Shown one piece after another: positions 16,967-26,229 of a stretch of 64,000 nt of DNA. Source of the DNA: Salinivibrio sharmensis (lineage in GTDB: Bacteria > Pseudomonadota > Gammaproteobacteria > Enterobacterales > Vibrionaceae). The DNA is taken from NCBI RefSeq assembly GCF_001995985.1, contig NZ_MUFC01000006.1, positions 13,682 through 77,681 of the forward strand, written 5' to 3'. Position numbers and translations under genes: made by a program. Position 1 is the first letter of the stretch; every line of letters begins with the position of its first letter. The notes below the pieces were generated by a model, which did no database searches, was not told where the DNA came from, and was given only the letters and a program-made list of their open reading frames with translations.

Positions 16967-17641
16967 TTACAACGGCGTAATATCTAAGTGGCTCGCGCAT
17001 TGTGCTGGCGAGGCATCGGCAGCAAACGGCAAGTGTCCCAGACAAGGCGCATCTAGATGCGCGTCAAGGTAGCGCACCATTTCATCACTGTACTGCGCCT
17101 TAGGATCCACGGCGTTTGCGACCCATCCAGCTAACGTAAGCCCGCGTGCACGTATGGCCTCTGCGGTGAGTAAAGCATGGTTTAAACAGCCAAGCTTTAT
17201 TCCCACCACCATGATCACTGGCAGTTGGTGGGCAACCACCCAATCGGCCAGCGTTTCAGTCTCACTCAGTGGCACTTGCCAGCCTCCAGCCCCTTCTACT
17301 AATACTGGGCTGGCCTGCTGTTTTAAATGCGCGAGCCCATCGCTCAACATCTGGGTATCGATGGGCTTGTTGGCTAACACGGCCGCCCAGTGCGGCGAAC
17401 ACGGTGTTTCTAACAACACTGGGTTGATCGCGGCATACGGCAATGCAGTCGCACTGGCATGCTGTAAAGTGACAGCGTCACTATTTAGTTGGTAATCAGG
17501 CGCTAAGTCGGTACCAGCGGCGACAGGCTTGTAGCCCACCGCTTGATAGCCCTTTGCGATAAAAGCGTGCAACAGCGCCGCCGTAGTATAGGTTTTCCCC
17601 ACTTCGGTGTCGGTGCCGGTAATAAAGTAACTGTCATGCAT
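16967..17641 (-). CDS. bioD: Dethiobiotin synthetase
   Basis: ATP-dependent ring closure of 7,8-diaminopelargonic acid with CO2 to dethiobiotin. The 224 residues have the P-loop GTDTEVGKTYTTAAL near the N-terminus and the conserved VEGAGGWQVPL. The ATG at 17641 overlaps the end of bioC, indicating translational coupling. It is last in bioBFCD. Confidence 0.94.
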   Translation of the reverse strand: MHDSYFITGTDTEVGKTYTTAALLHAFIAKGYQAVGYKPVAAGTDLAPDYQLNSDAVTLQHASATALPYAAINPVLLETPCSPHWAAVLANKPIDTQMLSDGLAHLKQQASPVLVEGAGGWQVPLSETETLADWVVAHQLPVIMVVGIKLGCLNHALLTAEAIRARGLTLAGWVANAVDPKAQYSDEMVRYLDAHLDAPCLGHLPFAADASPAQCASHLDITPL

Positions 17642-18428
17642 GATGGTGAATCACTATGTAGCCAATTTGATAGGTCGCCGGTAAGGTGTTGGCGGTGAGT
17701 GCAAAACGCTGATACGCCTTTTCTACCGCGCTAAACTGCGCTCTTGTCGCCAGCCCTTGCTGCCCCGCCCCTTGCGGGCGATAGGTAGCGCCAATGCCTT
17801 TTAAACTTTTCATCACCGCATGGGCATTGGCAAAAGTCAGCTGTTCGCTTTCTTGCAACACGGTTGCGTGTCTAAGCCCGGCGTGTTGGGTCGCCTGTTG
17901 TAACTCTGAGAAGGAGATAAAGCGGTTCACCCGTGACGTGCCGCATGCTTGTTGCCACGCGCTGTCGAGTTCACACAAAGATCCGGTGAGCAGTGTCGAA
18001 ACAAGAATTTGCCCGCCGGGTTTAACAACCCGACTTAGCTCCGCCAATGGCACGTGCAAATCGTCACACCATTGCAGCGCTAACGAGCTAAATGCCAGAT
18101 CGACACTATTATCAGCCAGCGGCAAATGCTCCGCATCAGCTTGTATGCCTAGCATGGCATCACCACAGCGCGCTTTTGCCGTTGCAAGCATAGGGGCGCT
18201 GAGATCCAGCCCAATCACTGTCTTGGCGTGAGTCATCCACTGCTGGCTGAAATAGCCGGTGCCACAGCCGACATCTAAGACGGTGCCATGTCGGATAGCC
18301 TTTTGCTCTGACTCAGCCAATGCCATTAACCGATGACCGACACGGCGCTGCAACGTTGCACTGTCGTCATAATGGGGCGCGGCTCGGCCAAACGCTCGAG
18401 CAATCGCTTGTTTATCGGCGACGGTCAT
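17634..18428 (-). CDS. bioC: Malonyl-ACP O-methyltransferase
   Basis: SAM-dependent methylation of malonyl-ACP, which disguises it so the fatty-acid machinery can build the pimeloyl chain. SAM motif I is VLDVGCGTGYFSQQW, with further motifs LGIQADAEHLPL and LAFSSLALQWC. I set the start at the ATG at 18428, because it overlaps the bioF stop as ATGA; an upstream in-frame start at 18443 would add five residues. The product is 264 aa, with bioF upstream and bioD overlapping downstream. Confidence 0.93.
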   Translation of the reverse strand: MTVADKQAIARAFGRAAPHYDDSATLQRRVGHRLMALAESEQKAIRHGTVLDVGCGTGYFSQQWMTHAKTVIGLDLSAPMLATAKARCGDAMLGIQADAEHLPLADNSVDLAFSSLALQWCDDLHVPLAELSRVVKPGGQILVSTLLTGSLCELDSAWQQACGTSRVNRFISFSELQQATQHAGLRHATVLQESEQLTFANAHAVMKSLKGIGATYRPQGAGQQGLATRAQFSAVEKAYQRFALTANTLPATYQIGYIVIHHHA

Positions 18429-19639
18429 GCTGTCACCCCACACACTTTGTCGCTCGCTAATACCGGTTTAAGCGCCTCAATCAGTGCGGTGATATCTGTT
18501 TTTTGATGCTGCGCGGACAGGCTGATCCGCAGACGTGCGGTGTTGGCAGGCACAGTCGGTGGCCGAATCGCTCCTACTCGGATATGGGCCTTCATCAAGG
18601 CGTGATTTACCTGCTGTAACGCTGCCAAATCGCCGATAATCAGCGGTTTGATCGGGCTAGGCGTCGCAAGTAGTCGCGGTAAATGCTGCCGATTACCAGC
18701 GCGCGGTTCGAAAACAGACGTCGTCTCTAACCAATCGTGGAGCCCTTGCGCTAGCTGTTCAGCATGGGCGCTGAGTGTTTCTCGCCGCCAGTGCTCTGTT
18801 CGTGCCAGCCTAATCGTATCCTCAATGAGTGCCGCTTGCGCCGGTGGCATGGCCGTCGAGTACACATAATGGCGAGCGAACTGGCGCAAATAGTCAATAA
18901 TGGTGGGAGAAGCCAACACTGCCGCGCCGGCGACGCCCAAGGCTTTTCCAAACGTCACGATTAAAATATCCGGCCGAGCGCCACGACTGATGCTGCCCTC
19001 GCCTTCTTGCCCTAACACGCCAATCCCATGCGCATCATCCAGAGCCCAGAGCGCGCCCGATTGGTTGGCAATCGCGGCAAGGCTTTCGGTTGGCGACACA
19101 TCGCCATCCATGCTAAATACCCCTTCCGAGACAATCAGCGATGCGGAAGACTGGGTTTGCTTCGCGAGCAGTTGGCGAAGGTGTGCCATGTCGTTATGAC
19201 GAAAACGCCGCTGTGTGGCAGGGCTCAATACGCCAGCCTCAATCAAGGAGGCGTGGTTGAGTTTGTCTTGAAACAAGGCATCGTCTTTACCTAACAGTGT
19301 AAACAGCAACGCCTGATTGGCGGTAAAACCACTGTTAAACAGTATCGCTTGCGGGTAACCCAGCCAGTCACACAGCTGATCACAAAGGGATTGATGCGCG
19401 GCGGTAAAACCAGATACCACCGGCGAGGCCGTCGCGCCCACACCCCAGCGTTCAAGATGCTGCTGCGCCTTTTTGACCAGCCGCGGGTCTTGCGCAAGGC
19501 CTAAGTAATCATTACCCGCAAAGTTACGCCATGACTCGGCGACGGCATTGTCACCATTTTGCCGCCACAAGCCTTGTTGCTGTCGCGTCGCCAGTTCGCA
19601 CTGATAACGACGAGTCAGCGCTGATGTTGTATCAGTCAT
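18425..19639 (-). CDS. bioF: 8-amino-7-oxononanoate synthase
   Basis: PLP enzyme condensing pimeloyl-ACP with alanine. The 404 residues belong to the alpha-oxoamine synthase family. The PLP lysine is in VTFGKALGVAGAA, the Asp and His of ALDDAHGIGVLG contact the cofactor, and GNDYLGLAQDPR is the N-terminal signature. It starts six bases after the bioB stop and overlaps bioC by four bases. Confidence 0.94.
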   Translation of the reverse strand: MTDTTSALTRRYQCELATRQQQGLWRQNGDNAVAESWRNFAGNDYLGLAQDPRLVKKAQQHLERWGVGATASPVVSGFTAAHQSLCDQLCDWLGYPQAILFNSGFTANQALLFTLLGKDDALFQDKLNHASLIEAGVLSPATQRRFRHNDMAHLRQLLAKQTQSSASLIVSEGVFSMDGDVSPTESLAAIANQSGALWALDDAHGIGVLGQEGEGSISRGARPDILIVTFGKALGVAGAAVLASPTIIDYLRQFARHYVYSTAMPPAQAALIEDTIRLARTEHWRRETLSAHAEQLAQGLHDWLETTSVFEPRAGNRQHLPRLLATPSPIKPLIIGDLAALQQVNHALMKAHIRVGAIRPPTVPANTARLRISLSAQHQKTDITALIEALKPVLASDKVCGVTA

Positions 19640-19645
19640 GGGGAT

Positions 19646-20698
19646 TTAGACACTGGCATCGTAGAACAGATCGCCTTCTTGCGGGCGCGATGCCACTCGC
19701 TCGGCCACCTGCTCGAGTAAGTCGTGCTCAGTGACTTGATCGGGCTTTTGGCTAACCGCTTCGCGATTAATACCCAGCTTTTTAAATAGCTGCATATCCG
19801 CATCTTCGTCAGGGTTTGGTGTGGTCAACAGCTTGCAGCCGTAGAATATCGAGTTGGCGCCAGCCATAAAGCACAAGGTTTGCATTTGCTCGTTCATGTC
19901 TTCGCGCCCGGCAGACAGCCGCACTGCCGATTTGGGCATCATGATCCGCGCCACCGCGATAATGCGGACGAAATCGAACGGGTCGACGTCATCGACGTCC
20001 TCAAGCGGCGTACCTTTTACTTTGACCAGCATGTTAATCGGCACGCTTTCTGGGTGAGCAGGCATATTGGCCAGCTCAACCAGCAAACCTGCGCGATCGC
20101 GAGCACTTTCGCCCAGCCCAATAATGCCGCCGGAACACACCTTCATTCCCGCGTCTCGCACGTTAGATAAGGTATCAAGGCGTTCTTGATACGTCCGCGT
20201 GGTAATAATGTTGCCGTAAAACTCAGGCGAGGTATCGAGATTGTGGTTGTAGTAATCCAAACCCGCCTCCGACAAAGTCTTGGCTTGCTCGGCATCCAAC
20301 ATGCCCAATGTCATGCAGGTTTCCAGCCCTAATCCTTTTACGCCCTGGATCATATCGAGCAAATATGGCATATCGCGTTGCTTGGGGTTTTTCCACGCCG
20401 CGCCCATGCAAAAGCGCGTCGCGCCTGAGGCTTTGGCTTTTTCTGCCGCTTCAAGCACGCGTTCCACTTCCATTAAGCGCTCTTTCTCAACATCGGTGCG
20501 ATACCGCGCACTTTGCGGACAATATTTGCAATCTTCTGGACAGGCGCCGGTTTTGATCGATAACAGCGTGCTCACTTGCACTTGGTTGGCAGGATGATAT
20601 TCACGATGCACTTGCTGCGCTTCAAACAGCAAATCTATAAAGGGTTTATCGAACAATGCTTGCACTTCCTGTGCGGTCCAGTTGTGTCTTATTTCCAC
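19646..20698 (-). CDS. bioB: Biotin synthase
   Basis: Radical SAM enzyme inserting sulfur into dethiobiotin. The 350 residues contain the CxxxCxxC cluster motif in [11 protein letters not shown], which binds the 4Fe-4S cluster, and the family sequences YYNHNLDTS and [11 protein letters not shown]. It is the first gene of the bioBFCD set and is transcribed away from bioA across a 102-base region with a BirA-like operator. Confidence 0.96.
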   Translation of the reverse strand: MEIRHNWTAQEVQALFDKPFIDLLFEAQQVHREYHPANQVQVSTLLSIKTGACPEDCKYCPQSARYRTDVEKERLMEVERVLEAAEKAKASGATRFCMGAAWKNPKQRDMPYLLDMIQGVKGLGLETCMTLGMLDAEQAKTLSEAGLDYYNHNLDTSPEFYGNIITTRTYQERLDTLSNVRDAGMKVCSGGIIGLGESARDRAGLLVELANMPAHPESVPINMLVKVKGTPLEDVDDVDPFDFVRIIAVARIMMPKSAVRLSAGREDMNEQMQTLCFMAGANSIFYGCKLLTTPNPDEDADMQLFKKLGINREAVSQKPDQVTEHDLLEQVAERVASRPQEGDLFYDASV

Positions 20699-20756
20699 GC
20701 GGTTTTCCCCGTTGTTGTCGTTTTAATGCTTGGCTAGTCTACCCACAGACGTTAAC

Positions 20757-20789
20757 CTGTCAACACAACAAGATCACACTGGTTTACAT
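20757..20789. promoter_or_regulatory. BirA-like biotin operator
   Basis: CTGTCAACA, a 15-base spacer, then GGTTTACAT. The right half matches the BirA half-site GGTTTACAA at eight of nine positions and the left matches TTGTAAACC at six of nine. The position between the divergent bioB and bioA starts and the spacing fit the known operator. BirA with biotinyl-AMP would repress both directions. Confidence 0.7.
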
Positions 20790-20800
20790 CTGATTTATTT

Positions 20801-22081
20801 ATGAGCACTAACACCCATTTTGACCGTGAGCATATCTGGCACCCCTACACCTCAACGCTCGACCCTTTGCCATGCTTACCTGTCTCACACGCAAGCGGCG
20901 CCGAGCTACATCTTGAAGATGGCACCGCTCTGATTGATGGCATGTCGTCATGGTGGGCAGCCATTCACGGCTATAACCACCCTGCTTTAAACGCCGCAGC
21001 GCATCAGCAAATCGATAAGATGTCGCATGTGATGTTTGGCGGTCTCACCCACCAGCCCGCGGTATCGCTTTGCGAGCGCTTGGTCGCGCATTCACCCGCC
21101 CCGCTCACGCAAGTGTTTTTGGCCGATTCAGGCTCTGTGTCAGTAGAAGTGGCACTTAAAATGGCGATGCAATATTGGCAGGGACGCGACGAGTCGCGCG
21201 CACAGTTTTTGACCTTGCGTCATGGCTACCATGGCGACACGTTCGCCGCCATGTCGGTGACGGATCCTGATAATTCGATGCACAAACTCTACAAAGGATT
21301 TCTGCCTCAGCATCATTTTGTGCCGTCGCCACAAAGCCGCTTTGACGGTGACTGGAGCCCTAACGACATTCAGCCTATGCGCGACGCACTGGCCACCCAC
21401 CATGGCCAACTGGCCGCGGTGATCTTAGAGCCCATCGTGCAAGGCGCAGGTGGTATGCGCTTTTATCATCCCGAATACCTGCGCCAAGTGCGCGCTCTAT
21501 GCGACGAATTTGATGTGCTGCTGATTGTGGATGAAATTGCCACCGGATTTGGCCGCACCGGTAAACTATTTGCTTGCGACCACGCGGGGATCAGCCCAGA
21601 TATACTCTGCGTCGGTAAAGCACTGACCGGTGGCTACATGACCTTAGCCGCCACGCTAACCACCCGCCATGTGGCCGATACCGTCTGCAGCGGTGATGCA
21701 GGCTGTTTTATGCACGGTCCTACCTTTATGGGCAACCCACTCGCCTGTGCCGTGGCCTGCGCCAGCATTGATACCTTGTTAGAAAGTGACTGGCCGCAGA
21801 CCGTCGCACACATCGAGCAACAGCTGAAAACTGGCTTAGCGCCTGCTCGCGCATTGGAATGTGTGGCAGACGTGCGTGTGCTTGGCGCAATTGGCGTGAT
21901 AGAGCTGACCGATCCGGTAAACCTGGCCGATATCCAGCCTTTAATGACCGCCCAAGGCATTTGGGTTCGCCCCTTCGGCAAACTGGTGTATGTAATGCCA
22001 CCCTACTGCATCCGCGACGACCAACTCCACCAACTCACCCAAGGGATGATCACCGCAATTAAGCAGTTTTTTGGTGAGTAG
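20801..22081 (+). CDS. bioA: Adenosylmethionine-8-amino-7-oxononanoate aminotransferase
   Basis: PLP aminotransferase using SAM as amino donor to form 7,8-diaminopelargonate. The 426 residues begin IWHPYTS after a short leader and carry [15 protein letters not shown] and the PLP lysine in [11 protein letters not shown], plus [15 protein letters not shown]. It is divergent from bioBFCD. No good ribosome-binding site precedes the ATG at 20801 (the leader is ATTTATTT), so translation may be weak or the leader short. Confidence 0.95.
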   Translation: MSTNTHFDREHIWHPYTSTLDPLPCLPVSHASGAELHLEDGTALIDGMSSWWAAIHGYNHPALNAAAHQQIDKMSHVMFGGLTHQPAVSLCERLVAHSPAPLTQVFLADSGSVSVEVALKMAMQYWQGRDESRAQFLTLRHGYHGDTFAAMSVTDPDNSMHKLYKGFLPQHHFVPSPQSRFDGDWSPNDIQPMRDALATHHGQLAAVILEPIVQGAGGMRFYHPEYLRQVRALCDEFDVLLIVDEIATGFGRTGKLFACDHAGISPDILCVGKALTGGYMTLAATLTTRHVADTVCSGDAGCFMHGPTFMGNPLACAVACASIDTLLESDWPQTVAHIEQQLKTGLAPARALECVADVRVLGAIGVIELTDPVNLADIQPLMTAQGIWVRPFGKLVYVMPPYCIRDDQLHQLTQGMITAIKQFFGE

Positions 22082-22095
22082 AGAGTCGATGCTGC

Positions 22096-22128
22096 ACACA
22101 CCGCTCCGTTGAAGATGGGGCGGTGTGT
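22096..22128 (+). terminator. Terminator after bioA
   Basis: ACACACCGC / GCGGTGTGT stem with a 15-base loop, followed by TTCT. Confidence 0.65.
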
Positions 22129-22164
22129 TTCTATCTGGGAAAGCGAGCAGTGCGGCTTTGTGCC

Positions 22165-22590
22165 TTACTCGTAGAGATATCTTTCTTCGGTTTTGTCGGA
22201 TGAGTAAGCGACCAACTCCCACTCAAAACCGGCTTTGTCATAGAAATACATCCGCTTACGGTGGGTTTCGTGCGCCATTGAACCATTGGGTTGATAACCT
22301 TTTTCAAGTAGGCGTTCGCGGATGGCATCGATGTCATCAATGATCAAGCCAATATGATTCACACCTTGAGATTTATAGGTACTACGTGGCTGTATGCTGG
22401 GTTCTGAGCTTGGGTTGGGCTCTTGCAGTGCAAAGTAGCAGTGCTCATTGCCCACATGCACCCAACGATATCCTTTTGGCGATTGGGCATCTTGGCGAAT
22501 TTTAAAATCGGGGACAGCCACCGCCAAAAACGCTAACGCAGCATCCATGTCCACCACAGTCATATTTACGTGTTCGATTGTTGTCATCAT
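22165..22590 (-). CDS. VOC (glyoxalase/bleomycin-resistance fold) protein
   Basis: A 141-residue vicinal-oxygen-chelate protein with two beta-alpha-beta-beta-beta units; candidate metal ligands are His7 in IEHVNMTV, His in GVNHIGLII and Glu in FEWELVAY. The family includes lyases, dioxygenases and drug-binding proteins; the substrate cannot be named. AAGGGA precedes the tandem ATGATG start. A promoter with a SoxR-type operator lies about 60-90 bases upstream, so the gene is probably induced by redox-cycling compounds. Confidence 0.85.
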   Translation of the reverse strand: MMTTIEHVNMTVVDMDAALAFLAVAVPDFKIRQDAQSPKGYRWVHVGNEHCYFALQEPNPSSEPSIQPRSTYKSQGVNHIGLIIDDIDAIRERLLEKGYQPNGSMAHETHRKRMYFYDKAGFEWELVAYSSDKTEERYLYE

Positions 22591-22648
22591 TCATTCCCTT
22601 TATCCGTGCTATCGAAAACTGAGCTTGGAAAGCTAAACATCGAGAGCA

Positions 22649-22679
22649 AGGATAAAACCTCAAGATAACTTGAGGTCAA
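22649..22679 (-). promoter_or_regulatory. SoxR-type promoter and operator of the VOC gene
   Basis: On the minus strand, TTGACC (22679-22674) and TATCCT (22654-22649) are separated by 19 bases, the over-long spacer typical of MerR-family activated promoters. Between them lies an ACCTCAAG / CTTGAGGT palindrome (22657-22676) with a four-base centre, nearly identical to the E. coli SoxR box CCTCAAG-TTAA-CTTGAGG. The soxR gene is not in the window. Confidence 0.78.
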
Positions 22680-22718
22680 CGAACAAAACAAAATCAGTGA
22701 TCTGGGGAAACACTTAAA

Positions 22719-23261
22719 TCATGCTGCGGTATAGGTGTAGATCCAGTCGTCGTAACAAACACCGCCAATAGCAAAGGCATCGGGATCAATACGGCTAAGT
22801 TGAAATCCTACCTTTTCTAGCACGCGCGCCGAAGCAAGGTTACCCGCGGTCACTGTCGCATTGATGATTCGCGCACTACCATGATGGATGGCAAAATCGG
22901 TGACAGCCTGCAAAGACTCAGTCCCATAACCACGTCGATGATAAGGCGGCAACAGTAAATAGCCGACTTCCGCGACATCCTGCTCAAGCAAAAAGCCGGT
23001 GACGCCGATTGGCGTTTGTGTCGCCGTCTCTACGATTACCAAACACAACCAATGCTTAGCGTCAGGGGACCAGGATGCGAGCCGTTGCTCAAATCGGGCT
23101 TCAATTTCATCCAGTGGCATGGGGTCAAAACATTGCGCAATGACGGCGTTTTCCGTGTGTAGGCGGTGGAACAACGGCCAGTCCGCTTTGGTCATTGCCC
23201 GCATGCTCAGGCGTGGGGTTGTCAGCGGAAACAGACTCTTTTCTAACCGTGTATTTGTCAT
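22719..23261 (-). CDS. GNAT family N-acetyltransferase (RimJ/RimL-like)
   Basis: A 180-residue acetyltransferase. The acetyl-CoA loop is in LLPPYHRRGYGTESL (Q/RxxGxG/A form), preceded by VAEVGYLL and followed by NLASARVLEKVGF, which are hallmarks of the RimJ/RimL branch. The start overlaps the stop of the MFS gene by four bases, so it is translationally coupled to an efflux pump; a role in modifying a toxic compound or a protein N-terminus is possible but inferred. Confidence 0.87.
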   Translation of the reverse strand: MTNTRLEKSLFPLTTPRLSMRAMTKADWPLFHRLHTENAVIAQCFDPMPLDEIEARFEQRLASWSPDAKHWLCLVIVETATQTPIGVTGFLLEQDVAEVGYLLLPPYHRRGYGTESLQAVTDFAIHHGSARIINATVTAGNLASARVLEKVGFQLSRIDPDAFAIGGVCYDDWIYTYTAA

Positions 23262-24472
23262 GATGCCTCACTCGGGGTACTAGCGACGTTGACTGTAGGT
23301 GCCGCAAAACCGCGGAAGATATTGTGAACAGAAAGCAGCGCAAACACGCCCACCACCACGCCAAGGTGCCAGGCTTCGCTAACGCCCAAACTCAATAACG
23401 CCATACTCATCAACGCGGAAATAATCATCTGTCCACCACCGGAGAGCGCGGCGACAGTGCCGGCTTGGTTAGAGTAAGGTTGCATCACCTGCGATTGCGA
23501 ACACGGCAGCGCAATCCCGTTACCAAACACCATAAAGAACTGCCCTACCATCAGCAGTAAAGGATCCATTGGCGTCAGCCATAACCAAACCGCAGAGATG
23601 AGCTGCATCACGGGTGCCATTAGCAGCATACGCTTGGTGCCCAAACGCGGCCGAATGCGCGACACCAGTGTGCTACCCAGCAATAAGCCACATGTCGGAA
23701 TAAGCGCCCACAGCGCATATTGATCCGAGGTCATACCGATGCGCTCTTGCATTAAAAATGGCATCAGCGACACCGTGGTGATCACCAAGGTAAAGTTAAG
23801 CCAACTAATACTGGCGAAATAAAGAAAATACGGTGTTTTTAGCAGCGCACCGTAGCGACCAAGGATCACCTTCACATTAGGCAACGACGAACGAGTGTGC
23901 ATGCTTTCTTTGAACAGGAAAAACAACACGCACCACACCAAGCTGGTATACACCATTAGCAAAATAAAGATCGCCAGCCAGCCTAGGTTATGGTTTACAA
24001 ACCCGCCAATCACAGGAGCGACGATGGGGGTCAACGACGCCACCATAATCAAATACGACATCGCTTGCGGCAGTTGATCGCCAGAATAAGAGTCACGAGT
24101 AAAGGCACGTGAGAGCACGGCACAACAGCCGGTCCCCATTCCTTGGATGCAGCGGCCAATGACCAAACCGGTGAAACTGGCGCTAAAGCTCACCATCACG
24201 GTTAGGCCAATCAGTGAAAGCAACACACCGGCTAACAATACGCGGCGACGGCCAAGTGCATCCGAGATCGGCCCGTAGATAAACTGTGATGGCCCAAAGC
24301 CGAGTAAATAGGCAGAGATCAGCAACTGGACGTTGTCCATACTGAGATTGAAATCACGAGCTATCCAGGGCAAAGACGGAAATACTAAGCCCATACTGAA
24401 TTGCCCAATACTGACGGTCAGGCATGCCAGCAACACAGGCGACCAATTAAATGGGCGGCTAGCCGATTGCAT
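23258..24472 (-). CDS. MFS multidrug efflux transporter (EmrD/Bcr-like)
   Basis: A 404-residue inner-membrane protein of the DHA1 family with about 12 helices. Motif A appears as GPISDALGRRRVLLAG; QGMGTGCCAVLSRAF followed by RDSY resembles EmrD. The family exports hydrophobic drugs by proton antiport. The start at 24472 is MQSASRPFNW. The GNAT gene overlaps its end, forming a two-gene operon. Confidence 0.87.
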   Translation of the reverse strand: MQSASRPFNWSPVLLACLTVSIGQFSMGLVFPSLPWIARDFNLSMDNVQLLISAYLLGFGPSQFIYGPISDALGRRRVLLAGVLLSLIGLTVMVSFSASFTGLVIGRCIQGMGTGCCAVLSRAFTRDSYSGDQLPQAMSYLIMVASLTPIVAPVIGGFVNHNLGWLAIFILLMVYTSLVWCVLFFLFKESMHTRSSLPNVKVILGRYGALLKTPYFLYFASISWLNFTLVITTVSLMPFLMQERIGMTSDQYALWALIPTCGLLLGSTLVSRIRPRLGTKRMLLMAPVMQLISAVWLWLTPMDPLLLMVGQFFMVFGNGIALPCSQSQVMQPYSNQAGTVAALSGGGQMIISALMSMALLSLGVSEAWHLGVVVGVFALLSVHNIFRGFAAPTVNVASTPSEAS

Positions 24473-24645
24473 CCAATTTCCTATGCGTTTTAGTGATGTG
24501 AGGAGGTAGACGTCGCGATCCTAGCACATGGTGGATCACCGATAGAGCACTATGGTAACAGTAATAACTGTATGAGTGGTAAACAAATAGTGACGTTTGG
24601 CTATCGGCCAGCATTGCACTGACCGATTATATTAGTGACGGTAAC

Positions 24646-25443
24646 TTAGAATGCTGGCTCTATGGTGCCATTGAAGGTGTCTTGCAAAAACTGACGTGTT
24701 TTGTCTGATTGGAATAACGCAAGTAGTCGCTGATACGTCGGGTTATCTTGATCTTCTTTGCGTGCGGCCACCACCATCACGGCGAGCGGCGCTTCTTTAG
24801 ATTCCAAGAAAATGCCCTGCTCGCTCGGATCAAGCCCTGATGACATTACATAGTTCATGGTGATCGCCGCGGCATCGACATCTTGCAAACTGCGCGGCAG
24901 TTGTGCCGCTTCTACTTCCACAAATTCGAGCTGTTTAGGGTTGGATTGAACATCTTGCAGCGTGGCTTTAAAACCAACATTGTCAGCCAACGTAATCAAT
25001 CCTGCGTCTTCCAACAATAACAACGCGCGACCGGCATTAGTGGGATCATTGGGGATCGCTATTTGTGCGCCGTTCGCTAACGCCTCAAGACTGTCGACTT
25101 TGTCGGAATAAATCCCCATTCGCATTAAGATGGAGCGACCAATCGCCACCAACTCGCTATCGTGGTTTTGGTTGAAGTTATCGAGAAACGGCTGATGCTG
25201 ATAGCTGTTTAAATCCAAGCTGCCATCCGCTAGCCCTGCATTAGGCGAGATGTAGTCGGAGAATTCCACAACCTCAACGTCAATCCCCTCCTCTTTCGCT
25301 TGCTTAGCCACCGACTCAACCACTTGCGCATGAGGACCTACCGTTGCGCCAATTTTAATCGTTTCATTCTCCTCAGCGCACCCTGAGAGCAATACCGCGA
25401 TGAGTAGTGACGCGAGACTGGCACCAAGTTGTTTTATCTTCAT
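24646..25443 (-). CDS. metQ: MetQ/NlpA-type methionine-binding lipoprotein
   Basis: Substrate-binding lipoprotein of the MetNIQ D/L-methionine ABC importer. The 265 residues begin with a lipoprotein signal peptide ending LLSGC (Cys about residue 22) and then show IKIGATVGPHAQ, typical of NlpA/MetQ. I chose the ATG at 25443 with GAAGGG seven bases upstream over one 15 bases earlier. No metN or metI is adjacent, so this is an orphan binding protein. MetJ-like boxes lie directly upstream and support a methionine role. Confidence 0.85.
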   Translation of the reverse strand: MKIKQLGASLASLLIAVLLSGCAEENETIKIGATVGPHAQVVESVAKQAKEEGIDVEVVEFSDYISPNAGLADGSLDLNSYQHQPFLDNFNQNHDSELVAIGRSILMRMGIYSDKVDSLEALANGAQIAIPNDPTNAGRALLLLEDAGLITLADNVGFKATLQDVQSNPKQLEFVEVEAAQLPRSLQDVDAAAITMNYVMSSGLDPSEQGIFLESKEAPLAVMVVAARKEDQDNPTYQRLLALFQSDKTRQFLQDTFNGTIEPAF

Positions 25444-25460
25444 TCCCTTACCCTTCAAAT

Positions 25461-25484
25461 AGCCATTTAGACTTCTAGAATGCC
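25461..25484. promoter_or_regulatory. MetJ-like operator upstream of metQ
   Basis: Three adjacent eight-base units, AGCCATTT, AGACTTCT and AGAATGCC, match the MetJ box AGACGTCT at five, seven and four positions. They lie 18-41 bases before the metQ start, where repressor would block the promoter or initiation. Confidence 0.55.
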
Positions 25485-25596
25485 ATATCGAGTATTAATG
25501 TCAATACGATTAGCTTGATACAAGGTTCGGCTTGATCGCATTGCCGGCACTGCGCGTAATGGGGAGCATGTTGAATCGATAGAAGGAGGCATAAGT

Positions 25597-26166
25597 ATGG
25601 CTAAGCTGTTTCCTTTGCCCCTGTTTTTGCTTCCAGGTGGCAGGGCAAAACTGCGCATTTTTGAACCGCGTTATTTGCGCCTCGTCCGTGAGTGCTCTGC
25701 AAACCAAGAAGGGTTTGTATTGGCAATGATGCAGGGGAAACGCCTATATAAATACGGCACGCTGGTCGACATTGTCGATTTTGAAACACTCCCTGATGGT
25801 TTATTGGGGATTACGATCGCCGGCCGTCAACGTGTGGAAATTCTATCGACCGATCAAGAAGCCGATAAATTATGGGTGGGTGACATACGTGCTCTCGATG
25901 ACTGGCCTCATGACGAGTATTTGGACGAGGACCAAGCCGACGATAAAGAACGCATCGCATCCGGGCTAAAACATGTGTTTGCAGCCCATCCTGAGCACGC
26001 AGAACAATATGAGGCGCCACCTTTTGATGATCTAACCTGGAGTTGCCAGCGCTGGCTGGAGATATTGCCGCTTTCTAATGCGCAAAAACAATGGTTTATT
26101 GCTCAAGAGTCGGCAGACGAGGCCAAAGAGTTCATCAGCCAGCTTCTTGAAGAGCAAGTGGAGTGA
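25597..26166 (+). CDS. LON substrate-binding domain protein
   Basis: A 189-residue stand-alone LON N-terminal (PUA-like) domain protein without AAA+ or protease parts. The opening LFPLPLFLLPGG and FEPRYLRLV are the family signature. Stand-alone copies are common in proteobacteria; function is unknown, perhaps protein or peptide binding. GAAGGAGG precedes the ATG. Its stop overlaps the -35 element of the downstream sigma-factor promoter. Confidence 0.88.
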   Translation: MAKLFPLPLFLLPGGRAKLRIFEPRYLRLVRECSANQEGFVLAMMQGKRLYKYGTLVDIVDFETLPDGLLGITIAGRQRVEILSTDQEADKLWVGDIRALDDWPHDEYLDEDQADDKERIASGLKHVFAAHPEHAEQYEAPPFDDLTWSCQRWLEILPLSNAQKQWFIAQESADEAKEFISQLLEEQVE

Positions 26167-26192
26167 TCCAATTGGTCAAGGCTACGTATTGG
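26164..26192 (+). promoter_or_regulatory. Candidate ECF (RpoE-ChrR type) autoregulated promoter
   Basis: TGATCC at 26164-26169 equals the -35 element reported for the Rhodobacter RpoE-ChrR group. CGTATTGG follows 15 bases later and can supply the -10 (TATTGG after 17 bases). It lies about 40 bases before the sigma-factor start, as expected for autoregulation. Confidence 0.45.
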
Positions 26193-26229
26193 TAGCGAAA
26201 TGGACGGCTACGACAGATAGGACTCAACT

